Part shown: in pieces, positions 1 through 4,726 of the stretch | Layout: the number at the start of each line of letters is the position of its first letter | Position numbering within the stretch: position 1 is the first letter of the stretch | From: Bacillota bacterium | GTDB lineage: Bacteria > Bacillota > Clostridia > Oscillospirales > Acutalibacteraceae | Assembly: GCA_023412845.1 (NCBI GenBank) | Contig: JAEZRH010000046.1 | Coordinates: forward strand, 1 to 5,629 | DNA length: 5,629 nt | Direction of reading: 5' to 3' | Made by a program: the position numbers and the translations under genes | Notes under the pieces: model-generated | Databases searched by the model: none | What the model was told of the DNA's origin: nothing | The model's input: the letters and a program-made list of their open reading frames with translations, nothing else

Positions 1-94
1 CCTCCCCGATCCTAAACTCACCAAAAACGACCGGTTCCTTCGCATACTATTAGCTGGGTCGTGAATAAGCCTCCGCCCCGGCTTTGCGCGAGCC

Positions 95-122
95 TTGACA
101 AAATCAAGAAATTCCCTATAAT
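95..122 (+). promoter_or_regulatory. Strong SigA-type promoter of the peptidase operon
   Basis: The sequence shows a perfect -35 hexamer TTGACA at 95-100 and a perfect -10 hexamer TATAAT at 117-122, separated by 16 bp. Transcription would be expected to begin near 128-130, giving a leader of about 130 nt before the first start codon at 262. No other comparable promoter is visible before the three peptidase genes, so it probably drives all of them. Both hexamers match the housekeeping consensus; the spacer is one base shorter than the usual 17. Start site and operon extent are inferred. Confidence 0.8.
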
Positions 123-150
123 GATACTCAAAAAATGAATGAAGTTGGAT

Positions 151-178
151 GCGGACCGCAAGCTTCTTTCGGTTCCGC
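151..178 (+). other. Bulged hairpin in the operon leader
   Basis: In the transcribed leader, GCGGACCG (151-158) can pair with CGGTTCCGC (170-178), giving 8 base pairs with one bulged T at 173 and an 11-nt loop. It lies between the promoter and the much larger inverted repeat at 187-243. No T-run follows, so it is not an intrinsic terminator. It may simply be leader structure; no known RNA family is recognised. Confidence 0.3.
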
Positions 179-186
179 CTCATTAA

Positions 187-243
187 CCAGGCCTTATCCG
201 TAAATTAAAAATTGTGGGTTTTTAATTTACGGATAAGGCCTGG
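187..243. repeat. Perfect 25-bp inverted repeat (hairpin) just before the first SD
   Basis: Positions 187-211 and 219-243 are exact reverse complements, 25 bp each, with a 7-nt centre (TTGTGGG). The outer part reads CCAGGCCTTATCCG and the inner part is A/T-only. As RNA it would form a long uninterrupted stem in the leader, ending 4 nt before the SD (AAGGAG, 248-253) of the first peptidase gene. There is no T-run after the right arm, so it is not a standard terminator, and no flanking direct repeat to suggest a transposed element. It could be a processing site, a translational control hairpin, a protein-binding palindrome, a small palindromic repeat element, or a fold-back assembly artefact. 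Confidence 0.9.
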
Positions 244-261
244 CTTGAAGGAGTTAATGAA

Positions 262-1005
262 ATGCATACACCGGTCATCGGCGTCCTTGCGGGACTGAAA
301 AGTCCCGACCCCGATCTGAACAGGATCAATAAAACGGTTTCCGTCAATTATGCATACATACTGTCCGTACTGAATTCCGGCGGCCTGCCGGTGATTCTTC
401 CCCCCGCCGACAGCGATGAGATCATCGAGGAGGCGGTAAGAGGCGTCGACGGCCTTCTTGTGACCGGGGGCAACGACATGCGGCCGCAGCTCTACGGCGA
501 GGAACCCTGCTGGGGGCAGGGCTCCTTCAGCCCTGAACGCGACCACTTGGACCTTGCGGCCATTCGTGCGGCCTATGGGCGGAAAAAGCCGATTTTCGGC
601 ATCTGCCGGGGCATCCAGGCCATCAACGTCTTCTTCGGCGGAACGCTGTATCAGGATCTGCGGCAGGAAAAGTTCTGCACCGTAAAACATTTTCAGGATT
701 CGGAGTCGTCGTGTGCGAGCCATACGGTCGAGATCGGCGGCGGCAGCGTTCTGCTTCCCGTGCTGGGCAAAAAAATCATGACGAACAGCTTCCATCATCA
801 GGCCGTCGAACAGCCTGCGGAAGGCTTTCTGGTAAGCGCCCGTTCGAAGGACGGCGTGGTCGAAGCCATGGAGAGCACAGAGGGGCCGTGGGTGTTGGGA
901 GTCCAGTGGCACCCGGAGCTGATGGCTTCCGCCGGAGACACCGTCATGCAGAAAATTTTCAGCCTCTTTGTGGAAGCCTGCAAAGAGCGGGAAGAGGTTC
1001 GGTAA
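262..1005 (+). CDS. Gamma-glutamyl-gamma-aminobutyrate hydrolase family protein (peptidase C26)
   Basis: A 247-residue cytoplasmic hydrolase of the class I glutamine-amidotransferase fold, the PuuD-like group that hydrolyses gamma-glutamyl bonds, such as gamma-Glu-GABA in putrescine breakdown. Visible landmarks are the TGGNDMRPQLYG motif (residues 68-79, the family's GGxDxxPxxY pattern), the nucleophile elbow IFGICRGIQAIN with Cys115 (111-122), an HHQAV motif (178-182), and GVQWHPE with His217 and Glu219 completing the triad. Length is normal and no signal peptide is seen. The ATG is supported by AAGGAG (248-253), 8 nt upstream. It is the first gene after the promoter at 95-122, and its TAA overlaps an ATG (TAATG). 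No other polyamine genes are nearby, and its neighbours are an M19 dipeptidase and an S66 carboxypeptidase. A substrate such as a gamma-D-glutamyl muropeptide is therefore as likely as gamma-Glu-GABA. Family certain; substrate inferred. Confidence 0.93.
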   Translation: MHTPVIGVLAGLKSPDPDLNRINKTVSVNYAYILSVLNSGGLPVILPPADSDEIIEEAVRGVDGLLVTGGNDMRPQLYGEEPCWGQGSFSPERDHLDLAAIRAAYGRKKPIFGICRGIQAINVFFGGTLYQDLRQEKFCTVKHFQDSESSCASHTVEIGGGSVLLPVLGKKIMTNSFHHQAVEQPAEGFLVSARSKDGVVEAMESTEGPWVLGVQWHPELMASAGDTVMQKIFSLFVEACKEREEVR

Positions 1006-1030
1006 TGATATCCGGGAAAGAGGGAAAACT

Positions 1031-1957
1031 GTGAGATATTTCGATCTGCACTGCGACACCATATCGGAGTGCCGCAAAAAGAGCATGAACCTGCGGTCGG
1101 CGGAACTGGACGTCAACCTGGAAAAAGGGAGTCGGTTCGAAACGTGGGGACAGGTATTTGCCGTCTGGCTCCCGGACGAACTGCGGGGGGAATCCGCCTA
1201 CCGTTATTTCAGCGGCGTGGCCGGCTTTTTTGCGGAAGAAACGGCGAAAAATCAGGATATAGTTTCTTTTTGCCGTTCCTCCGCCGACATCGAAAAAGCG
1301 GAGCGGGAGAAAAAAGAGATCGCGCTTCTCTCCATTGAGGGTTCGGCGGCATTGGCCGGCAGCATGGAGCGCCTTTACGACGCAACGGAGGCGGGCGTAC
1401 GGCTCATCACCCTGACCTGGAACGCGCGCTGCGAGGCCGGTGACGGCTGCCTGGTCCCGGAGGCGGGCGGGCTGACCCCGTTCGGCTTCAACCTCGTCCG
1501 GGAGATGAACCGGCTCAACATCATTGTCGACGTGTCCCATCTTTCGGAAAAAGGCTTCTGGGACGTTGCGCGCACCGCGCAGAAGCCTTTTGTCGCTTCC
1601 CATTCCGACTCGAAAGCCGTCTGCGGCGCCGAACGCAACCTCACGGACGATCAGTTCCGGGAACTGGTGCGGGGGGGCGGTCTCGCCGGAATCAATCTTT
1701 ATCGAAAGTTCCTGTCGGACGGAAGCGCCACGGTGGACGACATTCTGCGCCATATGGACCATTTCCTTCATCTCGGCGGGGAAAACACACTTGCCGTCGG
1801 TTCCGACTTCGACGGGTGCAGCCTTGTGCAGGGCATTCGCGGTCTTCAGGACATGGAAAGCCTGTACGGGCGAGTGAGCGACGAATTCGGCGCTTCGACG
1901 GCCGACCGGATCTTTTACACGAATGTCCGCCGTTTCTTTACGGGAAATCTTGGCTGA
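1031..1957 (+). CDS. M19 family (membrane/renal-type) dipeptidase
   Basis: A 308-residue zinc dipeptidase. Family members cleave dipeptides and tolerate a D-residue at the C-terminal position. Visible metal-site motifs are FDLHCDT with His7 and Asp9, LSIEGSAAL with Glu103, DVSHLSEKGFWD with His170, and VASHSDSKAV with His191. The conserved RNLTDDQ (residues 202-208) and VGSDFDG (256-262) also match M19. The GTG at 1031 is chosen because the protein then begins (M)RYFDLHCDT, the normal N-terminus, and a GAGGG SD (1020-1024) lies 6 nt upstream. The frame stays open back to 968, but that would add 21 unrelated residues overlapping the upstream gene. The gap to the upstream stop is 25 nt and holds a 9-codon mini-ORF. 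No signal peptide is seen, so a cytoplasmic enzyme acting on imported peptides is likely. Partners and true substrate are inferred. Confidence 0.94.
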   Translation: MRYFDLHCDTISECRKKSMNLRSAELDVNLEKGSRFETWGQVFAVWLPDELRGESAYRYFSGVAGFFAEETAKNQDIVSFCRSSADIEKAEREKKEIALLSIEGSAALAGSMERLYDATEAGVRLITLTWNARCEAGDGCLVPEAGGLTPFGFNLVREMNRLNIIVDVSHLSEKGFWDVARTAQKPFVASHSDSKAVCGAERNLTDDQFRELVRGGGLAGINLYRKFLSDGSATVDDILRHMDHFLHLGGENTLAVGSDFDGCSLVQGIRGLQDMESLYGRVSDEFGASTADRIFYTNVRRFFTGNLG

Positions 1958-1959
1958 GA

Positions 1960-1978
1960 AGGGGGAGAAAGCGCGACG
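1960..1978 (+). promoter_or_regulatory. Strong SD with ACG in the start-codon position of the S66 gene
   Basis: AGGGGGAG (1960-1967) is a strong SD, but the codon at the right spacing (8 nt, 1976-1978) is ACG, not ATG. Reading in frame from it gives TFVPRPLFPGARVALIAPSG, the expected N-terminus of an S66 carboxypeptidase (a PxPLxPG lead-in before the first beta strand). No ATG, GTG or TTG occurs in this frame between the upstream TGA (1955-1957) and the GTG at 2012. Either ACG is used as a rare start, or the original ATG was lost by a T-to-C change, or it is a sequence error. Confidence 0.6.
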
Positions 1979-2011
1979 TTTGTCCCCAGACCTCTGTTTC
2001 CGGGAGCGAGA

Positions 2012-2890
2012 GTGGCGCTGATCGCGCCCTCCGGTCCCGTGCCTGCCGAAAGACTGCAGCCGGCTGTTTCCGCCGTCGCAGCCATGGGCCTTGAACCCGT
2101 CGTCTACAGGAGCTGCCGCTCCTCCCACGGCTATTTTGCGGGAGACGACGAGCTTCGTGCGGAAGACCTCAACCTGGCGTTCGCCGATCCCGCGATTGAC
2201 GGAATCTTCTGTGCCCGCGGCGGGTACGGCGCGCAGCGGCTGATGGACCGGATCGATTTCGACCTGATTTCGGCCAATCCAAAGGTTTTCTGCGGATACA
2301 GCGATGTGACGGCGCTGCATATTGCTTTCAACCAGCGATGCGGCTTTGTCACTTTCCATACGCCGATGCCTGCGACCGAACTGTACAGCGGCGCCGACGG
2401 CTATACCATGCGGTCCTGCAGGGGCGTACTGGAGGGAGACTTCTACGGGAAGCTTGAAAATCCCGCGGATATGCCGCTGCGTGCGCTGGCACCGGGCAGG
2501 GCGGGGGGAGTCCTGACAGGGGGGAATCTCTCGCTTGTTTCTTCTTCGCTCGGCACGCCGTATGAGATCGATACGAAGGGGAAAATTCTTTTTCTTGAGG
2601 ATGTCGACGAGGAACCGTACCGCATCGACCGCATGCTCACGCAACTGAAGATGGCTGGAAAACTGAGGGACTGCGCGGGCTTCCTTCTCGGTTACTGGAC
2701 GAACTGCGGGGCGGAGCACCCGGAGCGTTCCCTGACGCTTGCCCAGGTCTTTGAGGAACTGATCGTTCCGGAAGGCAGACCGGTCCTGGCCGGCCTCGCC
2801 TGCGGGCACAGTCTGCCAAGCATGTCGCTCCCGATGGGCGCCGTTGCCGAGATGGACGCCTGTGCATGCAGTGTCGCCATTTTGATTTAA
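2012..2890 (+). CDS. LD-carboxypeptidase, peptidase S66 family (LdcA/MccF-like)
   Basis: A serine peptidase of the S66 family, whose members remove the terminal D-Ala from murein tetrapeptides (LdcA) or cleave microcin C-type compounds (MccF). Numbered from the GTG at 2012 (292 residues), the visible features are LIAPSGPV (3-10), the CARGGYGAQRL substrate-loop motif (67-77), the nucleophile motif FCGYSDVTALH with Ser97, LFLEDVDEEPYRIDRM with Glu196, and LACGHSLPSMSLP with His266. The Ser-Glu-His triad is intact and the C-terminus complete. The annotated start is the first conventional start codon and has a weak GGGAG SD (2002-2006). It trims the usual lead-in, however: homologous residues extend upstream to an ACG at 1976 behind a much better SD. 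The true protein is thus probably 12 residues longer. No signal peptide is seen, consistent with cytoplasmic recycling of muropeptides. The stop overlaps that of the convergent VOC gene. Confidence 0.92.
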   Translation: MALIAPSGPVPAERLQPAVSAVAAMGLEPVVYRSCRSSHGYFAGDDELRAEDLNLAFADPAIDGIFCARGGYGAQRLMDRIDFDLISANPKVFCGYSDVTALHIAFNQRCGFVTFHTPMPATELYSGADGYTMRSCRGVLEGDFYGKLENPADMPLRALAPGRAGGVLTGGNLSLVSSSLGTPYEIDTKGKILFLEDVDEEPYRIDRMLTQLKMAGKLRDCAGFLLGYWTNCGAEHPERSLTLAQVFEELIVPEGRPVLAGLACGHSLPSMSLPMGAVAEMDACACSVAILI

Positions 2891-3258
2891 CCTTTGGCAC
2901 AAAGGCAGAACGGATGGCCCGCCGGGTCGAGCATCGTCGTAAAATCGGCGCCGCCGAACTGTGCCCGCGCCTTCACGGCGCCCAGTGCTTCCGCCTGCCG
3001 GACGGCGGCGGGCACGTCCGGAACCTGGAAGTCGAAATGCATCTGCTTTTGCTGCCTGCCGTCCTGTTCGGGCCAGACGGGAGGAACATAGTCCTCTTCC
3101 TGAGCGAACAGAAACACGATTCCTTCCTTGCCGCGTGCCGCGGGAAGACCGTACATCAGGCGCTTTTCCCAGCCGAGGAGCTCCGCGTAGAAGCTGCAGA
3201 GCTTCTGTGCGTCTCCGCAGTCCACCATTACATTTCCAAGACAAATGCCGTCAACCAT
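2887..3258 (-). CDS. VOC family / glyoxalase-like domain protein
   Basis: A 123-residue single-domain vicinal-oxygen-chelate protein with two beta-alpha-beta-beta-beta modules. Module one contains GNVMVDCGDAQKLCSFYAELLGW (residues 8-30); module two contains MHFDFQVPDVPAAVRQAEALGA (73-94). It ends with the DPAGHPFCLC signature (111-120), which fits the Glyoxalase_6-like subgroup common in Gram-positive bacteria. His74 sits where a metal ligand is expected, but I cannot assign a full metal site or a reaction. Such proteins include lyases, resistance proteins and many of unknown role. The ATG at 3258 has a clear SD (AAGGAGA on the minus strand). The gene lies 82 nt downstream of the HD-GYP gene on the same strand with no terminator seen between, so co-transcription is possible. 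Its TAA overlaps the stop of the converging S66 gene within TTAA. Confidence 0.88.
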   Translation of the reverse strand: MVDGICLGNVMVDCGDAQKLCSFYAELLGWEKRLMYGLPAARGKEGIVFLFAQEEDYVPPVWPEQDGRQQKQMHFDFQVPDVPAAVRQAEALGAVKARAQFGGADFTTMLDPAGHPFCLCAKG

Positions 3259-3340
3259 AGCGGATCTCCTTTCTCAGACCGATCGTAAACTTTGGGTTTC
3301 TCTCAAAATATGACGAAACCATGCCTTATCTGCAAAAATG

Positions 3341-4408
3341 CTACATTTTGACCACGCTCGTTATGGTCAGATTCGACAGGGCCCTGTCGTTTTTCAGGTC
3401 AAGATAGACAGGATCGGCGTCGTTGTTTATCACCTTGACCTTTGGGCGAAGCCCGCAGTCCTCATAGTTTTCCACAACGATCGCGGTGATGCCGTTGCTC
3501 AGCAGCACACAGGTGCCAAGCGGAAACGCGGCGACCTTTCTTGTAAACAGATACACGATTTCCGGGTCGAACAGCGTCCCCGCGCCACCCATCAGAAATT
3601 CCATCACTTCCGAAGGCATCATGCCCGGCCTGTACGGCCGGTCCGACGTCATGGCATCAAACACGTCCGCGATTGTAATAATGCGGCTCAGCCTCGTGAT
3701 CCTTTTGCCGGAAAGCCCATCCGGGTACCCGCTTCCGTCAATCCGTTCGTGATGCTGCAGGATGCCTATGAGCGCGGATACGGGAAAACCCAGATTGGCG
3801 TTCAGCAGGTACTCGTATCCCAGTACGGGATGCTTTTTGATTTCTTCATATTCCTCCGGAGTCAATAAATCCGTTTTGTCGATGATCTCCTTGGCTATAA
3901 ATACCTTGCCCATGTCGTGCAGCAGGGCGCCGAGCCCGAGCTTATAAAGAGTGCAGTGATTCATGCCAAGCGCCACGCCCACGACGATCGCAAGCACGCC
4001 GACATTGACGGAATGGTAATAGGTATAATTATCGTACGACTTCAGGTCGACCATATTGACCATGAGGTGTCTGTTTTTGATGATGTCTTCCACGATGTTG
4101 TGCACGATCGCTTTCGTATCATTGGCAACGCTCAGGCTGATCCCCGCAGTCATGCTTTGGACGTATATGTCCCTGACCGTCTTGGCCGCCGAAGTCCTCA
4201 GCTCGTCGTTGATGACGGTTTTTATCTCGATCTCTTCCGACAGCTTATCCGCGATATATACGCCCTGAAAGCCGTAGTGTGCAATATGTGAAATATACGA
4301 CTGCTTTAGCTGCTGGCCCTGCTGCAGCAGGAGGACGCCGTCCTTTCCATATATACTTTTTGCAAGCACCATGCCCTCGCGCAGACAGAGTGTTGGGATA
4401 TATCTCAT
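3341..4408 (-). CDS. HD-GYP domain protein, probable cyclic-di-GMP phosphodiesterase
   Basis: A 355-residue protein whose HD-GYP domain (about residues 125-300) carries the family's catalytic motifs: YYHSVNVG with His132, ALLHDMGKVFI with His164-Asp165 and Lys168, KKHPVLGYEYL with His193, LQHHERIDGSGYPDGL with His219, His220 and the DGSGYP signature at 224-229, and ITIADVFDAMTSDRPYR with Asp248. These support an active phosphodiesterase that degrades cyclic-di-GMP. The N-terminal part (about 1-120), starting LREGMVLAKSIYGKDG, is a lead-in seen in many stand-alone HD-GYP proteins and lacks a recognisable receiver or PAS domain. The C-terminal tail (300-355) looks like a small beta-rich extension. 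No membrane segment is visible. The ATG at 4408 is chosen because the protein then begins MRYIPTLCLREGM; a GGAGGAG SD lies 12 nt upstream, rather far. The frame is open to a TTG at 4492, but those extra residues look non-coding. Confidence 0.93.
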   Translation of the reverse strand: MRYIPTLCLREGMVLAKSIYGKDGVLLLQQGQQLKQSYISHIAHYGFQGVYIADKLSEEIEIKTVINDELRTSAAKTVRDIYVQSMTAGISLSVANDTKAIVHNIVEDIIKNRHLMVNMVDLKSYDNYTYYHSVNVGVLAIVVGVALGMNHCTLYKLGLGALLHDMGKVFIAKEIIDKTDLLTPEEYEEIKKHPVLGYEYLLNANLGFPVSALIGILQHHERIDGSGYPDGLSGKRITRLSRIITIADVFDAMTSDRPYRPGMMPSEVMEFLMGGAGTLFDPEIVYLFTRKVAAFPLGTCVLLSNGITAIVVENYEDCGLRPKVKVINNDADPVYLDLKNDRALSNLTITSVVKM

Positions 4409-4461
4409 AAAATGAATTTTCTCCTCCACAGACAATAATATGTAGGAATGACGGCCGCCCA

Positions 4462-4477
4462 TCGAACGCCGGTTCGA
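4462..4477. repeat. Short palindrome in the HD-GYP leader
   Basis: TCGAAC (4462-4467) and GTTCGA (4472-4477) are exact reverse complements around GCCG. It falls downstream of the putative HD-GYP promoter, in the untranslated leader, where it could act as an operator or a small RNA hairpin. Its length is modest, so chance is possible. Confidence 0.3.
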
Positions 4478-4505
4478 CAGAATACGACACAAAAACCATA
4501 CTAAT

Positions 4506-4533
4506 ATATTAGCCTTTTTACGCTATATTTCAA
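4506..4533 (-). promoter_or_regulatory. Probable promoter of the HD-GYP gene
   Basis: On the minus strand, TTGAAA (4528-4533) is followed after 16 bp by TAATAT (4506-4511). This is a reasonable housekeeping-type promoter in an A/T-rich patch, and would start transcription near 4499, giving a leader of about 90 nt. The 6-bp inverted repeat CGCTAT/ATAGCG (4521-4526 and 4533-4538) covers the -35 element, a position where a repressor could act. Promoter strength and regulator are not shown by the sequence. Confidence 0.45.
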
Positions 4534-4538
4534 TAGCG
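4521..4538. promoter_or_regulatory. Inverted repeat over the HD-GYP -35 element, possible operator
   Basis: CGCTAT (4521-4526) and ATAGCG (4533-4538) are exact inverted half-sites separated by 6 nt, giving a two-fold symmetric 18-bp site. It overlaps the putative -35 hexamer of the HD-GYP promoter. The centre-to-centre distance of 12 bp is close to one helical turn, as expected for a dimeric helix-turn-helix regulator. No regulator gene is in the window, and the half-sites are short. Confidence 0.25.
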
Positions 4539-4626
4539 AAAGGTAAAAATATCCGGGGAACTTTATGATATGGGGATGCGACGGCCGTTTGCACGGAATA
4601 CGGCGGATCCCCAAGCGTCTCAAATC

Positions 4627-4660
4627 CGCATCGGCGCAGCCGGTGCGTTTGCTTTTGATT
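4627..4660 (+). terminator. Terminator-like hairpin with T-rich tail before the TerB_N gene
   Basis: CGCATCGGC (4627-4635) and GCCGGTGCG (4639-4647) can form a 9-bp stem with one G-T wobble and a 3-nt loop. It is followed directly by TTTGCTTTTGATT, an interrupted T-rich tail. This has the form of an intrinsic terminator on the plus strand, but no plus-strand gene lies upstream of it in this region. It would therefore stop a leader transcript of the TerB_N gene (attenuation) or spurious transcription. The tail is not a continuous T-run, so efficiency is uncertain. Confidence 0.4.
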
Positions 4661-4677
4661 TGCAAATATGCTATATT
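4649..4677 (+). promoter_or_regulatory. Weak candidate promoter of the TerB_N gene
   Basis: TTGCTT (4649-4654) and TATATT (4672-4677), 17 bp apart, are the best plus-strand promoter-like pair I see close to the gene. Transcription would start near 4684, about 43 nt before the ATG. The -35 matches consensus only in TTG. It overlaps the T-rich tail of the hairpin at 4627-4660, so the two interpretations (promoter versus attenuator tail) compete. Confidence 0.3.
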
Positions 4678-4726
4678 TACGACAGCAGTTGCTTTGCCTT
4701 TTGAGCATTGTAAGGGGGGACGTTCC

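Larger units (their letters stand above)
4409..4726. other. Divergent intergenic region between the HD-GYP and TerB_N genes
   Basis: This 318-nt stretch lies between two divergently transcribed genes and holds no convincing gene. It contains, left to right: the minus-strand SD of the HD-GYP gene (about 4422-4428), a 16-nt near-perfect palindrome (4462-4477), a minus-strand promoter (4506-4533) overlapped by a 6-bp inverted repeat, overlapping plus-strand hairpins (4572-4647), a T-rich tail (4648-4660), a weak plus-strand promoter candidate (4649-4677) and the TerB_N SD (AAGGGGGGA, 4712-4720). Short open frames here are not supported by an SD and codon pattern. Confidence 0.7.

Noticed and set aside
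2..64. An open frame from the left edge to TGA at 62-64 that could be the tail of an upstream plus-strand gene.
   Set aside because: Only 20 codons with no recognisable motif; random open frames of this length are common.
55..94. GGGTCGTGA followed by GC-rich sequence, recalling the start of a ZTP (pfl) riboswitch.
   Set aside because: The rest of the conserved core is absent and the promoter lies downstream at 95-122, so this stretch would not be in the operon leader.
135..203. A 22-codon ORF in the operon leader (MNEVGCGPQASFGSASLTRPYP), and a second of 15 codons from 139.
   Set aside because: Neither has an SD, the starts lie only a few bases after the expected transcription start, and neither has a run of regulatory codons of the kind seen in attenuator leader peptides.
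959..3244. A 761-codon open frame on the minus strand opposite the M19 and S66 genes.
   Set aside because: It is arginine/alanine-rich with no domain motif, and it is the antisense shadow of two clear peptidase genes whose catalytic motifs are intact.
3330..3350. AAAATG/CATTTT hairpin as a terminator between the HD-GYP and VOC genes.
   Set aside because: It overlaps the HD-GYP stop codon, is A/T-only with a 6-bp stem, and has no T-run after it on the minus strand.
4409..4492. A longer N-terminus for the HD-GYP protein, starting at TTG 4492.
   Set aside because: The 28 extra residues would begin almost at the expected transcription start without an SD, while ATG 4408 follows GGAGGAG and gives the usual N-terminus.
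4578..4605. Three ACGG sequences, recalling the ACGR loops of the guanidine-II (mini-ykkC) riboswitch.
   Set aside because: The flanking bases do not form the two short stems needed to present ACGR as tetraloops.
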